Source: Flaccisagitta enflata
Lineage: Eukaryota; Chaetognatha; Sagittoidea; Aphragmophora
Assembly: GCA_965153355.1 (NCBI GenBank)
Contig: OZ231126.1
Coordinates: 21,204,001 to 21,268,000 of the forward strand
DNA length: 64,000 nt
Reading direction: 5' to 3'
The position numbers were made by a program, and so were the translations under genes. Below are positions 26,442 through 38,259 of this stretch, in pieces (the first letter of the stretch is position 1; every line of letters starts with the position of its first letter). The notes beneath the pieces were generated by a model. The model was not told where the DNA came from. It did no database searches and saw only the letters and a program-made list of their open reading frames with translations.

Positions 26442-26738
26442 AGATGCGTCCGTCAAGAACGCATCTCTAGAAGAGGGTTTGTCCGTCCGTCCGTCTGTTG
26501 GTCCATCCGTACGTACGTCCGTACGTCCGTCTGTTGCGCCTGTGCAAAAACCTCGTTTCGCGGCTGTTTTTGGCCACGGTGAGATCCTATAACGAATCAA
26601 ATGGTAGACAATCATATTTTGAGAGCCTTCTCCACTACTTTGTCTTTGCATCTGTCTATTTGTCCATCTGTCTCTCCATATGTGTCACATGCTCAATACA
26701 CGACTCAGTCCGGACGTATCGTTGCTCGGTCGGGCTTG
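26442..26738 (-). mobile_element. HINE-like hairpin element, family 3
   Basis: On the minus strand: CAAG-CCCGACCGAGC, interior with GTCC/GTAC tract, then CCTCTTCTAG and the hairpin AGATGCG-loop-CGCATCT followed by AAAAA. Orthologous copies are at 44314-44623 and 52528-52837. Confidence 0.7.
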
Positions 26739-26805
26739 TTTTTCTATCAGTCATGACGTAGGCGATATTGCTTAGTTTGTCTGACTTTGTTTTTGTCTCT
26801 GCCTG

Positions 26806-26991
<186 letters not shown>

Positions 26992-27173
26992 GTCGACCTT
27001 TGGGGGTTCAGAGGTCTTTCTGGTTCCATTTCTTGGCGATCTCAAGCTGAGGAAAATGGTTGATTGCGGTCTTAGGATTGACTCCCGAAAAAACTTCCCC
27101 ATGGCCGAAAATGGATCATGAGAGAAAAAAAATGGGGGAACGAGAGGAAAAAAGATATGAGGGTAAAAAGCAA

Positions 27174-27305
27174 CAAGGCCGGATACATGGCTACCTACCC
27201 CAATAGCGTGCGGGCGGGCGGGGGCAGTGATATTGGGCAACGAAAGGTGCCTGATGAATTACGCCGAATGTACCGGCAGTGGGCACGCTTTCTAATCAAC
27301 AGCAG
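27174..27305 (+). mobile_element. Family 1 element, 3' truncated
   Basis: Starts CAAGGCCGGATACATGGC, then AGCGTGCGGGCGGGCGGG; no tetranucleotide tract or terminal hairpin follows. The right boundary is uncertain. Shared by all three duplication copies. Confidence 0.5.
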
Positions 27306-27331
27306 GTGAAGCCAAACCTAATGCACTGTAA

Positions 27332-27424
27332 CAAAAAAAAAAAACAAAAACAAAAACAAAAACAAAAACAAAAACAAAAACAAAAACAAAAACAAAAACA
27401 AAAACAAAAACAAAAACAAAAACA
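27332..27424. repeat. (CAAAAA)n repeat
   Basis: About 15 CAAAAA hexamers; in copies 2 and 3 this site is a plain poly-A. Confidence 0.96.
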
Positions 27425-27666
27425 CTGTAACAAAGAAAAAAAAACAAGAAAAAAAAACGTGGATAACTAAGGCATCAGTCCGGCCTGTATGTAGGAGAAG
27501 GGAGCGTCGAGCTTGATGGTTCCTAACACTGTTAGTAACAGTTGCGTCGGCAAATGCATGACATGATTTTAACCTGATTCAAATGAAAAGATCAATGAAA
27601 ATTGCATCGTGATCCATAATTTGTAGCTAAAAAAAATGATCTTACTTTGTTGCATCATCGTCTTAC

Positions 27667-28177
27667 TTGGGTGCTTCACATAGCAAAAGTTGCTTATTTC
27701 TTTTCATCCTCTTTACCTAATGTGGAGTGGCTAATTTCAGGACCCTTACCATTTTTCTTTTATCAAAAATTGTTCATCTTCCGTTTTTTAGAAAATTGTT
27801 TTTGAGAGCCTAATTTGTATATTGCAGTGGGATAAAAAAGTATGCTAATCTTTTTTGAATTAGCTTTTATATATTTCTTCTCTTTAGATAATTATTAATT
27901 TGCATTTTCACAAGCTCTTACATTACTTATACTCTGATATTTTAATTTATTTTCACAAAAAACATGATCTTCTAAAACTAACAGTTGTTCCTTTTGCAAC
28001 AAGACTACACAGGATTTTGCTAAATTCTGGGAAATCAGAGTAAACTTTAAGGCCAAAACAAAAACGGAAGATGAAGGAATTTTGAGAAAAGGAAAACGGT
28101 CATCTTCATGATTTTTTTCACTTCATGTTGGGTTAGCGGGACGAGAAGAAAATCAAATTTTTTGCTATGCGAAGCAC
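27667..28177. mobile_element. TTGGGTGC-ended element, present only in copy 1
   Basis: Starts TTGGGTGCTTCACATAGC and ends GCTATGCGAAGCAC. The orthologous site in copy 2 (near 45497) reads GTCTTACTCTTTCATATC without it, so this is a presence/absence difference. No flanking duplication is visible. Confidence 0.75.
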
Positions 28178-28324
28178 TCTTTCATATCATACATGCGTTT
28201 CGTAAAGTGACTCTCTTGTAAAGAAAGGCAGAAAAAAAAGGAAGATGAAAAAAAATAAAGAAACCATCTGGACAAAAACACTATGTTTGAGTTAACTTGA
28301 ATGTTTGCATTTCTCATTTTCAAA

Positions 28325-28517
28325 CAAGGCCGGATACACGGCTACCCCGGTCGCGTGCGGGTTGGCAGGGGCTGTAATTGAGGTCACCAGATCATTTGGG
28401 CGGGAGCAGTGAGGCCAAAAACCGCGAAACCCCCAAAAAAGTAAAGTGTGACGGATGGGCGGGCCGACGGACGGATGGACTGACAAAGCGGGTTGTAGAG
28501 TCGCGTAGCACGCGACT
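28325..28517 (+). mobile_element. HINE-like hairpin element, family 1 (copy 1)
   Basis: Starts CAAGGCCGGATACACGGC and ends AGTCGCGT-AGC-ACGCGACT. Present in all three duplication copies, so it predates the duplication. Confidence 0.8.
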
Positions 28518-28737
28518 TAAAATTGTGTCCCTGAAATTAAGATCTAGACGGAGATACGAGATCTGCAATCATCAGTAAAACCTTTTTGTCAATATCAGCA
28601 ACCCAATAACCTTTGAATGTAAAGTTTCCTAATAAGATTAAGACTTCTAGAAAAAAAACTTACAGTGCTTTTTCCAGATGAGCAAAACAGAAAGAAGTCA
28701 AGAGAGATAGTGAGAAAGAAAGAGAGAAAGAAAAAAA

Positions 28738-28744
28738 AGAATGA

Positions 28745-28819
<75 letters not shown>

Positions 28820-28830
28820 GAAGAAAGAAA
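28738..28830. repeat. (GAAA)n microsatellite
   Basis: About 21 AAAG units followed by A/G-rich sequence. Confidence 0.95.
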
Positions 28831-29068
28831 AAAAAAAAAAGGAGAAGAAGAAGAAAAAAGAAAGAAAGAGAGAAAGAACAGAAATAAAGAAAAAGAAAGA
28901 TAGAAAGAAAGCTCCGAGTTTTTCTCGTTCTCGCCTTCTCCATCATTATCAACGATTTGTATTCAAGGATTTCTCGACCCTCCTTTCTTTTCCATAGCTT
29001 CTTCATTCTATCATGGTTCCAAATATCGTCCTCATCGTCGTCCTCTGCGTCAAATATTCGACTTTGAA

Positions 29069-29137
<69 letters not shown>

Positions 29138-29196
29138 GGTTGTGGTTTTTGTTTTTGTTTTTGTTTTTGTTTTTGTTTTTGTTTTTGTTTTTGTTT

Positions 29197-29271
<75 letters not shown>

Positions 29272-29280
29272 TGGTTATTG
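29069..29280. repeat. (GTT)n-(GTTTTT)n-(GTT)n microsatellite
   Basis: GTT triplets interrupted by a GTTTTT block at 29147-29200. The GTTTTT block is absent in copies 2 and 3. Confidence 0.96.
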
Positions 29281-29499
29281 TTGTCCAAACAAAAATTCTT
29301 TTAAACAACCTTCTCAAGCGGTCTACAGTGATTTGGGTTCCCTTTTTTTCCTACTCGTTCCGCGTTTCGGGTGAGTTTGTGAGTGACTTTGATTGCTCAC
29401 TAAGCAAATCTGACTGTCTGGTGATCATAAAGCAAATGTGGGCCTCATAAAAACTCCCTCTGACGACTTCATAAATGACAAAAGAGGAAAAAAAGAGAA

Positions 29500-30060
29500 G
29501 AAAAGATGGCTGGTCAAGAAGGAAGGGAAAGGGAAAAAATTGACCACGACAGGGTGGGGATGAAGGAAGGAAGATAAAGGAAGAAATGAAACAATGGCTG
29601 GTTAAAAAGGAAGGGAAGGGGAAGAATTGACCACGACGAGGTGGGGATGAAAAAGGGAGATACAGGAAGAGATGAAAAGATGGATGGTCAGGCAGGAAGG
29701 GGAGGGGAAGAACTGACTATGTCGGGGTGGGGGTGAAGGAAGGGAGATAAAGAAAGAAATGAAAAGATGGGTAGTCAAGAATGAATGGAAAGGGAAAAAT
29801 TGACCGCGTCGGGGTGGGGATTAAGGAAGGGAGATAAAGAAAGAAAGGGGAGGGGAAGAACTGACTATGTCGGGGTGGGGGTGTAGGAAGGGAGATAAAG
29901 GAAGAAATGAAAAGATGGATGGTCAAGAATGAATGGAAAGAGAAAAATTGACCACGTCGGGGTGGGGGTAAAGGAATTGAGATAGTGGAAGAAGAGAAAG
30001 ATAGCTAGTCAAGAAGGAAGGGAAGGGAAAAATTGACTATGTCGGGATGGGGAAAAAGGA
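29500..30060. repeat. About 85-bp minisatellite (copy 1)
   Basis: Seven degenerate units containing TTGACCACGTCGGGGTGGGG, AAGGAAGGGAGATAAAG and GATGGCTGGTCAAGAAGG, spaced mostly 83-88 bp with one 61-bp unit. Confidence 0.85.
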
Positions 30061-30284
30061 GGGGGAGAGATCGATGATTCCGGCGCAGTTACGGGGAGAA
30101 ATTTTTTTTTTCAAGAGGTCATAAACGAAATAGATTAAGGAGGGGTAAGAAATTCATCGAGTATGTTCGAAAAAGTTGAAGAAAGATTTACACAACCCTT
30201 GAGAAGCGGGGGGGGGGGGGTACTGTTGGTCAGAGAATGATAATGAATGCTTTCAACGTGTGGAAGCAGAACATCTAAGAAAAA

Positions 30285-30432
30285 CAAGGCCGGATACACG
30301 GCAATCCAGTCGCGGACGGTTGGGCAGGAGCAGTACCACAAAAACCGCTCGGAATTCAGAAATGTGACCGACGGACGGACGGACGGTCGGACCGACCGAC
30401 ACGGCAAGGTGTAGAGTCGCGTGTCCGCGACT
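30285..30432 (+). mobile_element. HINE-like family 1 element with empty site in copies 2 and 3
   Basis: Starts CAAGGCCGGATACACGGC, has a (GGAC)n tract and ends AGTCGCG-TGTC-CGCGACT. The orthologous site in copy 2 (47682-47700) reads CATCTAAG, seven A, GTGAATAC; here five A precede and five A follow the element. Confidence 0.9.
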
Positions 30433-30953
30433 AAAAAGTGAATACACGCTCGTCCATATAAGATAAATAGACGAATGTAAAAATAAAAATAGCCCAATAA
30501 ACCAAACAATGCCCATGAGTGCAACAGTCGCATAATCCGTATGCTAAGCTTGTCAGCGTGATAAGTATGCTTGGCTTGACAGCTGCACACTTCAAACGAC
30601 TTGAATCGCGAGCTTGGCATTAACCAAATGATATTACAGACAGACGGATGGCCCGCCCGACGGACCAGGCGACCTAGTAACATGTCCATTCACGTACATG
30701 CAAACAAATAGAATGGAACAGCGTGGACAAAGAAAGGGAGCCAACAAAGACTTGAGGCGCAAAAAAGGAAAGGAGCCAAAAAAGCCTCTATGAGTAGAGG
30801 AGTGCAAAAAAAAGAGAAGGAGCCAAAAACTCTCTCTCTCCGATGCACACGTAAAAAGGTCGGTAAACGATTTGGAGGGAAAAAGAGGTGAAGAACTTTG
30901 ATGAAATGAATAGAAATGACTGGAAAAGAGGTGGGTAACAAAAGAGGTTAGGA

Positions 30954-31132
30954 CTCTCTTTCTTTCTTTCTTTCTCTCTTTTTCTTTCTTTCTTTCTTTC
31001 TTTCTTTTTCCTTTGTTTCTTTGTTTCTTTGTTTCTTTCTTTCTTGTCTTTTTTCTTTTCTTTCTTTTTTCTCTTTCTTCTTTCTTCTTCTTCTTTCTTT
31101 CTTCTTTCTTTCTTTCTTTCTTTCTCTCTTCT

Positions 31133-31165
<33 letters not shown>
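30954..31165. repeat. (CTTT)n-(TC)n repeat
   Basis: Pyrimidine tract; much longer in copy 2 (48209-48530). Confidence 0.95.
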
Positions 31166-31168
<3 letters not shown>

Positions 31169-31249
31169 AAAAGATGGGAAAGGAGGGAAAATTATTTGGA
31201 GATGGGAAAGGAGAAAAAAGAATGAGTACAACTTGGACGGGGTTGAAGG

Positions 31250-31325
31250 CAAGAAGAAGGCAAGGAGGACGAAGATCACAACGAGGACAACAACGAGGAC
31301 AACAACGAGGACGAGGACGACAGCG
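31250..31325. repeat. ACAACGAGG 9-bp tandem repeat
   Basis: Short tandem array of GGACAACAACGAGGAC-type units, conserved in the three duplication copies. Confidence 0.75.
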
Positions 31326-31329
31326 AGTT

Positions 31330-31915
31330 TGAGGAAGAGGGCGAAACCATTCGTATGCATGTTCATGTCTATGAAGTCCCGGGCACTGCCTTCCAAACGA
31401 GAAATGACTTTGAAAAAAAAATGGAGGCGAGAAAAAAACACGAAAAAAAAAATGGAGAGGAAATGAGAAATTTTGTAAGGTGAGTCTGGAAGCTGAAGGA
31501 AATAAAATCGGATAATTTTTTTTTGCTTTATTTCGGTTAAATTTTTGGATTATTATGCAATTCTCTGATTTTGATTTGGAGAAGAGAGACAGAATAGAAA
31601 AAAACCCAACGAAATATTACCTATGAAATCGTTATGATGACGTTGTATAAAGATAGTATTTCTTGATATTGATCTTGATATTGTAAGTTAAAAAGATAAA
31701 TGATATGAATAATATGACCGAGATAATTCCAAAGAAAATACAAGCTATAGAGGGGTAGTTTGAATGCAGTTGTTAACATGATGAAGAATTGGGAATGCAG
31801 AAGCCTATCTTATTTCCACTTGGCAAGAGAAATTCTCTTCTGGAGTCTTGAAAACAACAAAAATTCTGCGGATTGAAATCAATAAATTATGAATATTTAG
31901 CGGCTGTATCTTATC
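31330..31915. other. No gene seen (duplication copy 1)
   Basis: A/T-rich non-repetitive DNA. The site near 31690 is the empty site for the family 2 insertion in copies 2 and 3. Confidence 0.4.
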
Positions 31916-31917
31916 CA

Positions 31918-32200
<283 letters not shown>

Positions 32201-32387
32201 ATAGGCGGAAAAGAGGAAGAGGGAAAGAAGGATGAGAGAGGAAAGATGCGGAGACATTCTTCATGAATTTCCAGACGCGGTTGACACTTATTCGCGCGAG
32301 CGGCCAAACTGATGATACGATACCATTTCGAAAAACAAAAACATCACCAATTCAATGCCTCTCTCTCTCTCTCTCTCTCTCTTTTTT

Positions 32388-32901
32388 GGGCAGCGGCCCC
32401 AAAGGGGGCTGAGTCCAGTAGAACACAGGAGACTCTTGTTTGTTTGTCCGTTTGTCCATTTGTCCGTTCGTTTGTCCCCCCAAGGCCCTCTCAGGCCTAA
32501 AATTTGCCCTCTTAGACCTAAAATCTGCCTTCTCAGGCCTGAAATCTGTCCTCTCAGGCCTTAAATCTGCCCTCTCAGGCCTGAAATTTATCCGTACAGG
32601 CCTGAAACCTGTCCTCTCAGGCCTTGAGTTTGCCTTCTCAGCCCTTTTAGATTCAAGGCCTGAGAGGGCAGATTTCAGGCCTGAGAAGGCAGATTTTAGG
32701 CCTAAGAGGACAGATTTCAGGCCTGAGAGGGTCTGGGGGGTGTGTGGACGGATGGACAGACGGACAAACTAACGAAAGTCCCCTGTGTTCTACAGGACTT
32801 CGTCCCCTTCGAGGCCGCTGCCCTGCCTCGCATTCCGATTTACAACCATGCAAAGCAGGGCAACGGGTATCGCTGACCACGTACTGGCCTTGGGCGACCT
32901 G
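32388..32901 (-). mobile_element. HINE-like hairpin element, family 2 (copy 1, uninterrupted)
   Basis: GGGCAGCGGCCCC at 32388 pairs with GAGGCCGCTGCCC at 32823. The arms carry CTCAGGCCTGAAATC units. The 5' end CAGGTC-GCCC-AAGGC is at 32901 on the minus strand. In copies 2 and 3 the same element carries a 1.36-kb hAT-like insertion. Confidence 0.75.
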
Positions 32902-33105
32902 TTTTCTTTTCTCTTCGGCTCCCTTATTCTGCTCTGTTTTCTCTCTTCTGCTGTCTCTGCTTTCTTCTTCTAAGTTCATTCTCAGGCTTTCTTTATTTGC
33001 TTGGTAGGTTTTTCCTCTGCAGCTCTGCCTCAAGGAAGATGCCAAATCTGTCGTTGATTAACGCGATTCCACTTGGATGAGAAATTCTTTGGGTTTTGGA
33101 AGAAA

Positions 33106-33271
33106 CAAAGCCGAATACTCGGCTACCCCAGTCGCGCAGGGGCAGTAATGGAGAGGGTCACTCGGGCATTTGGGAGGGAGCGGTGAATTAAAAAAGCTCA
33201 TGTAAGGGTACCGTCCAACTAACCGACCGACCGATCGACCGACATAGCGGGAAGAGTCGCGTAGCACACAA
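33106..33271 (+). mobile_element. Family 1 element, decayed 3' end
   Basis: Starts CAAAGCCGAATACTCGGC (hairpin AGCCGA-ATAC-TCGGCT), contains a GACC tract and a decayed GAGTCGCGTAGCACAC end. Also at 60470 in copy 3. Confidence 0.65.
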
Positions 33272-33600
33272 TGAAAAAACAGATGAAGGGGAAAACCGTA
33301 TTTTAATATAGCATGATATAGGTTTGTCCCTTTTTGATCGATAAATAGGCAACTTCAAAGTACGATATCAAAAACACGTGACCATTGACCAATCAGTTTT
33401 CCCATATCCCCCGCCAATAACAACTCATCCATTCCCACCCCCTTTTGCGCGACCATCTCTATGCTCTGCGTGACCGTCTGCCCCACGATCGAGTATTCCA
33501 TCGCGGTCTCTTTGATTTCCGTTGACCCTCCACAACCCCCATCAAAACCGCTAGCGTCCTGTATTGTCTCTTTCCACTCAATAATGGCAACCAATAAAAT

Positions 33601-33648
<48 letters not shown>
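33601..33648. repeat. (TC)n microsatellite
   Basis: About 24 TC units. Confidence 0.95.
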
Positions 33649-33650
<2 letters not shown>

Positions 33651-33709
33651 CTAGACCACGACTGTCCGCCATCCTAAATATGGAAAGGAATCAGTGGGTA
33701 GAGAAAAAA

Positions 33710-34453
33710 CAAGGCCGGATACACGGCAATCCAGTCGCGGACGGTTGGGCAGGAGCAGGAGGGTAAAAACCGCTCGGAATTCAAAAATGTTACGGACGGA
33801 CGGACGGACCGACGCACTATGTCCCCGAAGGGCGTCACCTCAAGACAAAAAAAATTATGCTGGCACTTTTGACCTAAATAAACGGCTGAAACTTATACAT
33901 TTGCTTACCCTGAGCAAGAAAACATATGGTTTTACCTGCGTCATAGCTAATCCAAAGCCTCCTTTTGCCCCTTGAAGTTAACTACTTCTCTCAAACTAAA
34001 ATGCGGCAAAAAATGTTTTTTCCATTTCATATGGTACTATTCTAGAAATGAAAAATGGAACTTATGATAAGAGGGAGGATGCCAAATCTTTAGTAAAGGT
34101 TCAGGATTGATTGAATACGCCATGTGTAAAATTTGGTAAGCCTGCTCCTAAATTTGTAGGACCTATTAAAAAAAACTCGCAAAATTCCAATCTCAGTTGA
34201 AAAAAATCTTCTCCATTCAGAGCCTCCAAAATGTTGAACCTTCTGAGTTCAAGACTAAAGAAATGTCCCTAGATGAATCATGACGCAGGTAAAACCCCAA
34301 ATAGGTGTGACTTCACATACTTAAGAACATTTTTATACCATAGCTGTCATCTCTAGGCACTGGTTTATATTTTTGTCCTGTTATGGTACACTCTCCGATC
34401 TACGTGCGACGGACCAACCGACACGGCAAGGTGTAGAGTCGCGTGTCCGCGAC
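33710..34453 (+). mobile_element. Family 1 element split by a nested insertion; empty site in copy 3
   Basis: Starts CAAGGCCGGATACACGGC. The (GGAC)n tract is interrupted from about 33812 to 34406. It then resumes CCGACACGGCAAGGTG and ends GTCGCG-TGTC-CGCGAC followed by A's. Copy 3 at 61096-61115 has only an A-run and CACGAAAAAAAAC. Confidence 0.8.
33812..34406. mobile_element. Nested insertion with internal inverted repeat
   Basis: About 595 bp inside the family 1 element. It contains the 17-bp inverted repeat GGTTTTACCTGCGTCAT at 33928-33944 and its exact complement at 34280-34296. Its ends do not align with families seen elsewhere. No coding capacity. Confidence 0.55.
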
Positions 34454-34953
34454 AAAAACGAAAAAAAACGAACCCCCCATAAGAAAACAACAAACAAAAA
34501 CAAACACGGAAAAAGATACATTCAAATCATTCTCTCCTATGATTGGCTGAAGATGCACATTTATCAAACGTTAGCGAATCAATTATTCTTGGTTACATTA
34601 GTGACACGACAGTATATCATTTGTAGAAAAAAAAATCCCTCCCTCCTCCCTTGTTGCATTGCGTTTGCTGGTACGTTGCGTTTCTCATTTTCTTCCATTC
34701 TCCTTGACATCTTCTTCCCTATCAACTTGTCCTTTTTTTCCCTCTTTTTCTTCTTCTTTCTCATCCTATTTTCGGCTCCGGTCTCAGCCTTCGGCTCGCG
34801 AGTGAGATGCGAGTGTGAATTTGCGTCTCTGCCGAATTTATTCCCACCTAATGTAATTTGTCACGATATCGTTGTGAGTTATGAAAGAAAACGCGGCATA
34901 TAACGCAGAGGAAGAAAGAGAGAAAAGAATAGCGGCGGAGAGCATCTACAGCG

Positions 34954-35073
<120 letters not shown>

Positions 35074-35112
35074 GTAAGATAGAGAGAGGCAAAGGACAAG
35101 AAGTCAATAGAG

Positions 35113-36400
35113 GAACTGGAAAGAAAGAGATAGAGACGAAGATGTAGACACTCTGTGTCAGAAATTCTTAACGATACTGAAATGGAGGCAAAAGAAGGAG
35201 AAAGTGGAAAAGAAAGAAGAAAAGACAAGAAGAAAGATGGGCGAAGAGATAAGGACAGAGTCACCAAGAAAGACAGAGAAAGAAACAGAAGACGAGGAAA
35301 AAAGATGGGATGTGGAAAGTGATACGGCAAACTGGAGGCGTGCTAAATGGGCGAAGATGGAAACGAAGATAATCATTTAAGCGAACAAAAAAAAAAAAAA
35401 AAAACAAACAAAAAAACAAGGCCGACATAGCGGCTTCTAGAGTCGCGTGTCCGCGACTAAAAAACACGATGAACAGAAAAACATTCGAGCAAGTATTGCA
35501 CGTATAGATCGAGGGGAAAAAGAGCAATGTGCAATGTGGTGACATGATTCAATGACAATGACTGCGATGGGTGATAAAGGAGAAACAAGTGGCAATATCT
35601 GGATGGAGAATGGTATCGAGAAACGGGGAGAGCTTGTAACACTCTTCGATATTAAAAACCTTTTGACATTTTTTTGTCTCGCATAAAATAATCATGCTAC
35701 GTCGGTGAATGTCACAGTCCAATTTCTGAAAAGACAATTCCTTCCCGCTACCTAAACAACTACGAATTTATTTGGTATTAAGGGGGACTCGCGTTTACCA
35801 CGGAATCGATTTCGAAAAAATTTTTCTGTGATATTCCAGAAAAAAAGGAGAAAAGAAAAACGGAAAATCAAATGAATTTGACAAAATTGAGATAAAAAAA
35901 AAACCTGCAAAAAATAACTGTTTTACATGTTATGTAAGACAGCAAGCATAAAGTGAAAAAAATGAAGATGAGAAAATTAAAGACAAAAGAAACAAATTAG
36001 AGAGAAAATCAGAACGAGAAATATCGAATCATGAACCAGAAAAAAAAAAAAAAGAACAAAAAAAGAAAAAAAAAAAGAAAAAGGAAAGGGTTCAAAAGCT
36101 GCCGGAAGAAAAGAAATTCAACCATAAAGTTATGAGTCCTAAAAGTCCAATATCAAGCGCAGTAAATAACAAGATGGTCTTTCAAAGGGAACACGGCCTA
36201 AGTCATGAAAGGACACAGAGAGAAAAAAAAATGGAAAAAAGGGGCAAAGAAAGAGACAGATGAGGAGGGAAAAAAAGAAAAAAGGAATTGGGCAACACAA
36301 ATATTGCTTACTGAGAGCATTGCTTAATTGCTTTCTTATCTTTTCATCTCGTGCATTGCAATTTCAGACATGCGCCCCTTTCATGCCCCTCTCTTTCTTC
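35113..36400. other. A-rich single-copy stretch, no gene seen
   Basis: Poly-purine runs (35220-35320, 36035-36085) with one short hairpin element at 35417-35458; nothing else recognised. Confidence 0.4.
35417..35458 (+). mobile_element. Minimal hairpin element, two ends only (42 bp)
   Basis: CAAG-GCCG-ACATAG-CGGC, TTCTAG, then AGTCGCG-TGTC-CGCGACT, with A-runs on both sides. The interior of family 1 is missing and only the two terminal hairpins remain. Confidence 0.7.
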
Positions 36401-36447
36401 TTTTTCAATACTTCTGTCTGTCTGCTTGTCTGTCTGTCTTTTTCTCC

Positions 36448-36472
36448 TCTCTCTCTCTCTCTCTCTCTCTCT
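36448..36472. repeat. (TC)n microsatellite
   Basis: Short TC tract. Confidence 0.9.
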
Positions 36473-36809
36473 AAGCAAACACCCACACAGCCATATCCTC
36501 CTTGTTGATATTCCCAAATGGTCCATGGCAGGAAATGGAAGGGTGCAGCTCATTCCACCTCGACTCGCCTTCTGAAAGCCAATTGCGCCCTGATGGTCCA
36601 TCACAGTCCAAACCCGAAATTGATGTCCGGCTCGCAGTCTTCTAACCCTTCGTCTGTACTCTCTCTCTCTCTTCGACGAATAACTGTCTATTCTGCTCCT
36701 CTATCTCCTTCTCTATCCTGTCCTTCTTTCCTTCTGTCTCTGTCACTAGTCACCACCCTGCCTTCTTGTGGTTCACTGGTCTGTCCGCTCCTGTTTCCCG
36801 TCATCTCTG

Positions 36810-36868
<59 letters not shown>
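36810..36868. repeat. (TC)n microsatellite
   Basis: About 28 TC units in a generally pyrimidine-rich segment. Confidence 0.95.
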
Positions 36869-36872
<4 letters not shown>

Positions 36873-37160
36873 TTTCATCGCCCACCTTGGGCTACATTAA
36901 GCCGTCATTCGGTCACTCTGTGAGCCATGACCTTAATTATCCAGACCTTTTGCTCAATGTGGATCAGCGTTAACTGAAGGAATTGAAAGCGGATTGAAAA
37001 GGAAAAAAAAGGAACGAAAGAAAAGGAAGGAATTAAGCTCAAAAGAAGGAGGAGAGTAAAGGAAAGAATCAAGGCAGAGAAAAATGGACAAACAAATAGT
37101 TTCTTTTTAAATGATAATGATAATGGTCAATGTTTCCATGTCAACTTATCATTTAAGATT

Positions 37161-37337
37161 CAGTGGAGCACCGCTAGCGCGAACCCGCTAATGAGGCATA
37201 CCCGCATATAACCTACTGTCTCATGATAGATTTTGTTGTTATTTCTATTTTGGCAATATCTCATTGAATAAGGTAGCTTCACTGCAAGGCGTAACTTTGC
37301 TCAGTCCTTTGAAATGCGCTCTTGTGAGGCTCAACTG
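37161..37337. mobile_element. TA-flanked MITE, family P2
   Basis: Second copy of the 7886-8059 element: CAGTGGAGCACCGCTAGCG start, CTCAACTG end followed by TA. The left TA is mutated to TT. Confidence 0.7.
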
Positions 37338-37339
37338 TA

Positions 37340-37940
37340 GTTCCATTAACCACGGTTTATTCATCATTATCAAACATGTAACAACATAACGCTTCGCGCA
37401 CATGTTGTCCTCACAAATCACGTTTCCTCCATTCAGTTTCTCAACTAGGATCCAGAATACAAAATGGGAAATGCAGGGAATACTGAGAGTGAAAGACAGA
37501 CAGAAAACTAGACAGAGTGAAGAAACATCGGGGTGATAGAGTTAGACAAAGACAGAGAGAGTCAGACAGAACCAGACAGAGTCAGCCAGAGCCAGAATGA
37601 GTCAGATAGAAACAGACAAAGGCAAAGTGAGTTATGAAATGTAAATAATAGATGAGAAAGAGAACCACAGGAAAACTTTATTGAATATTTGATGCTTGAA
37701 CGAGGATGATCTCTGTCAAGAGCAACCCACTCGTTAAGCCTCTCTGGCTCGTGGCTTGGCATGATGGATGGTATGGAAGAGGCATGGAAGAGGCATGGCA
37801 AAAACCATTGTTCGCTTTTGCCTAGTTTGTTGAGTGAGAACGTGTTGGGTACGGTCAATTTGATGCGCCAAATTTCATAAGAAAACGCTCAGTAGTTTTT
37901 TCTGGGTGCAAGCGTGGTTTGAAAATCAGAAAAAGCATTT
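37340..37940. other. No gene seen
   Basis: Single-copy sequence with degenerate CAGACAGA/CCAGAC repeats at 37495-37620. Confidence 0.4.
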
Positions 37941-37942
37941 TT

Positions 37943-38129
37943 AGTCGCGTGCTAAGCGACTCTTTAAGCCACTTTTCTGTCCGTCGGTCGGTCGGTCTGT
38001 CAGTCGGTCCGTCCGTCCGTCATAAAGTCGTTTTAAAGGCATGTTTTTTTCGTTTCATACATTTTTGATCATTAGAGAAGACACTGGGGTGTGGTGGCCA
38101 CTGATTCAGAGGTCATTTCCAAAATTTTA

Positions 38130-38217
<88 letters not shown>

Positions 38218-38259
38218 GACTTTTTTCTGAAACTGCCGACGCACGCGACTTAGGTCTTG
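37943..38259 (-). mobile_element. HINE-like hairpin element, family 1b
   Basis: On the minus strand it starts CAAGACCTAAGTCGCGTGCG, carries about 21 CAGA units, a GGAC/GACC tract and ends AGTCGC-TTAGCAC-GCGACT followed by AAAAA. Same layout as 63066-63290. Confidence 0.7.
38131..38218. repeat. (TCTG)n microsatellite inside the family 1b element
   Basis: About 21 TCTG units; only a few remain in the related element at 63235-63248. Confidence 0.95.

Noticed and set aside
28698-29288. Asn/Thr/Gln-rich open frames over the GTT tracts
   Set aside because: Trinucleotide repeats read in all frames on both strands; also broken differently in each duplication copy.
37562-37858. Minus-strand frame containing EWVALDRDHPRSSIKYS
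   Set aside because: I could not link it to a known family, and the flanks are low complexity with no splice signals.
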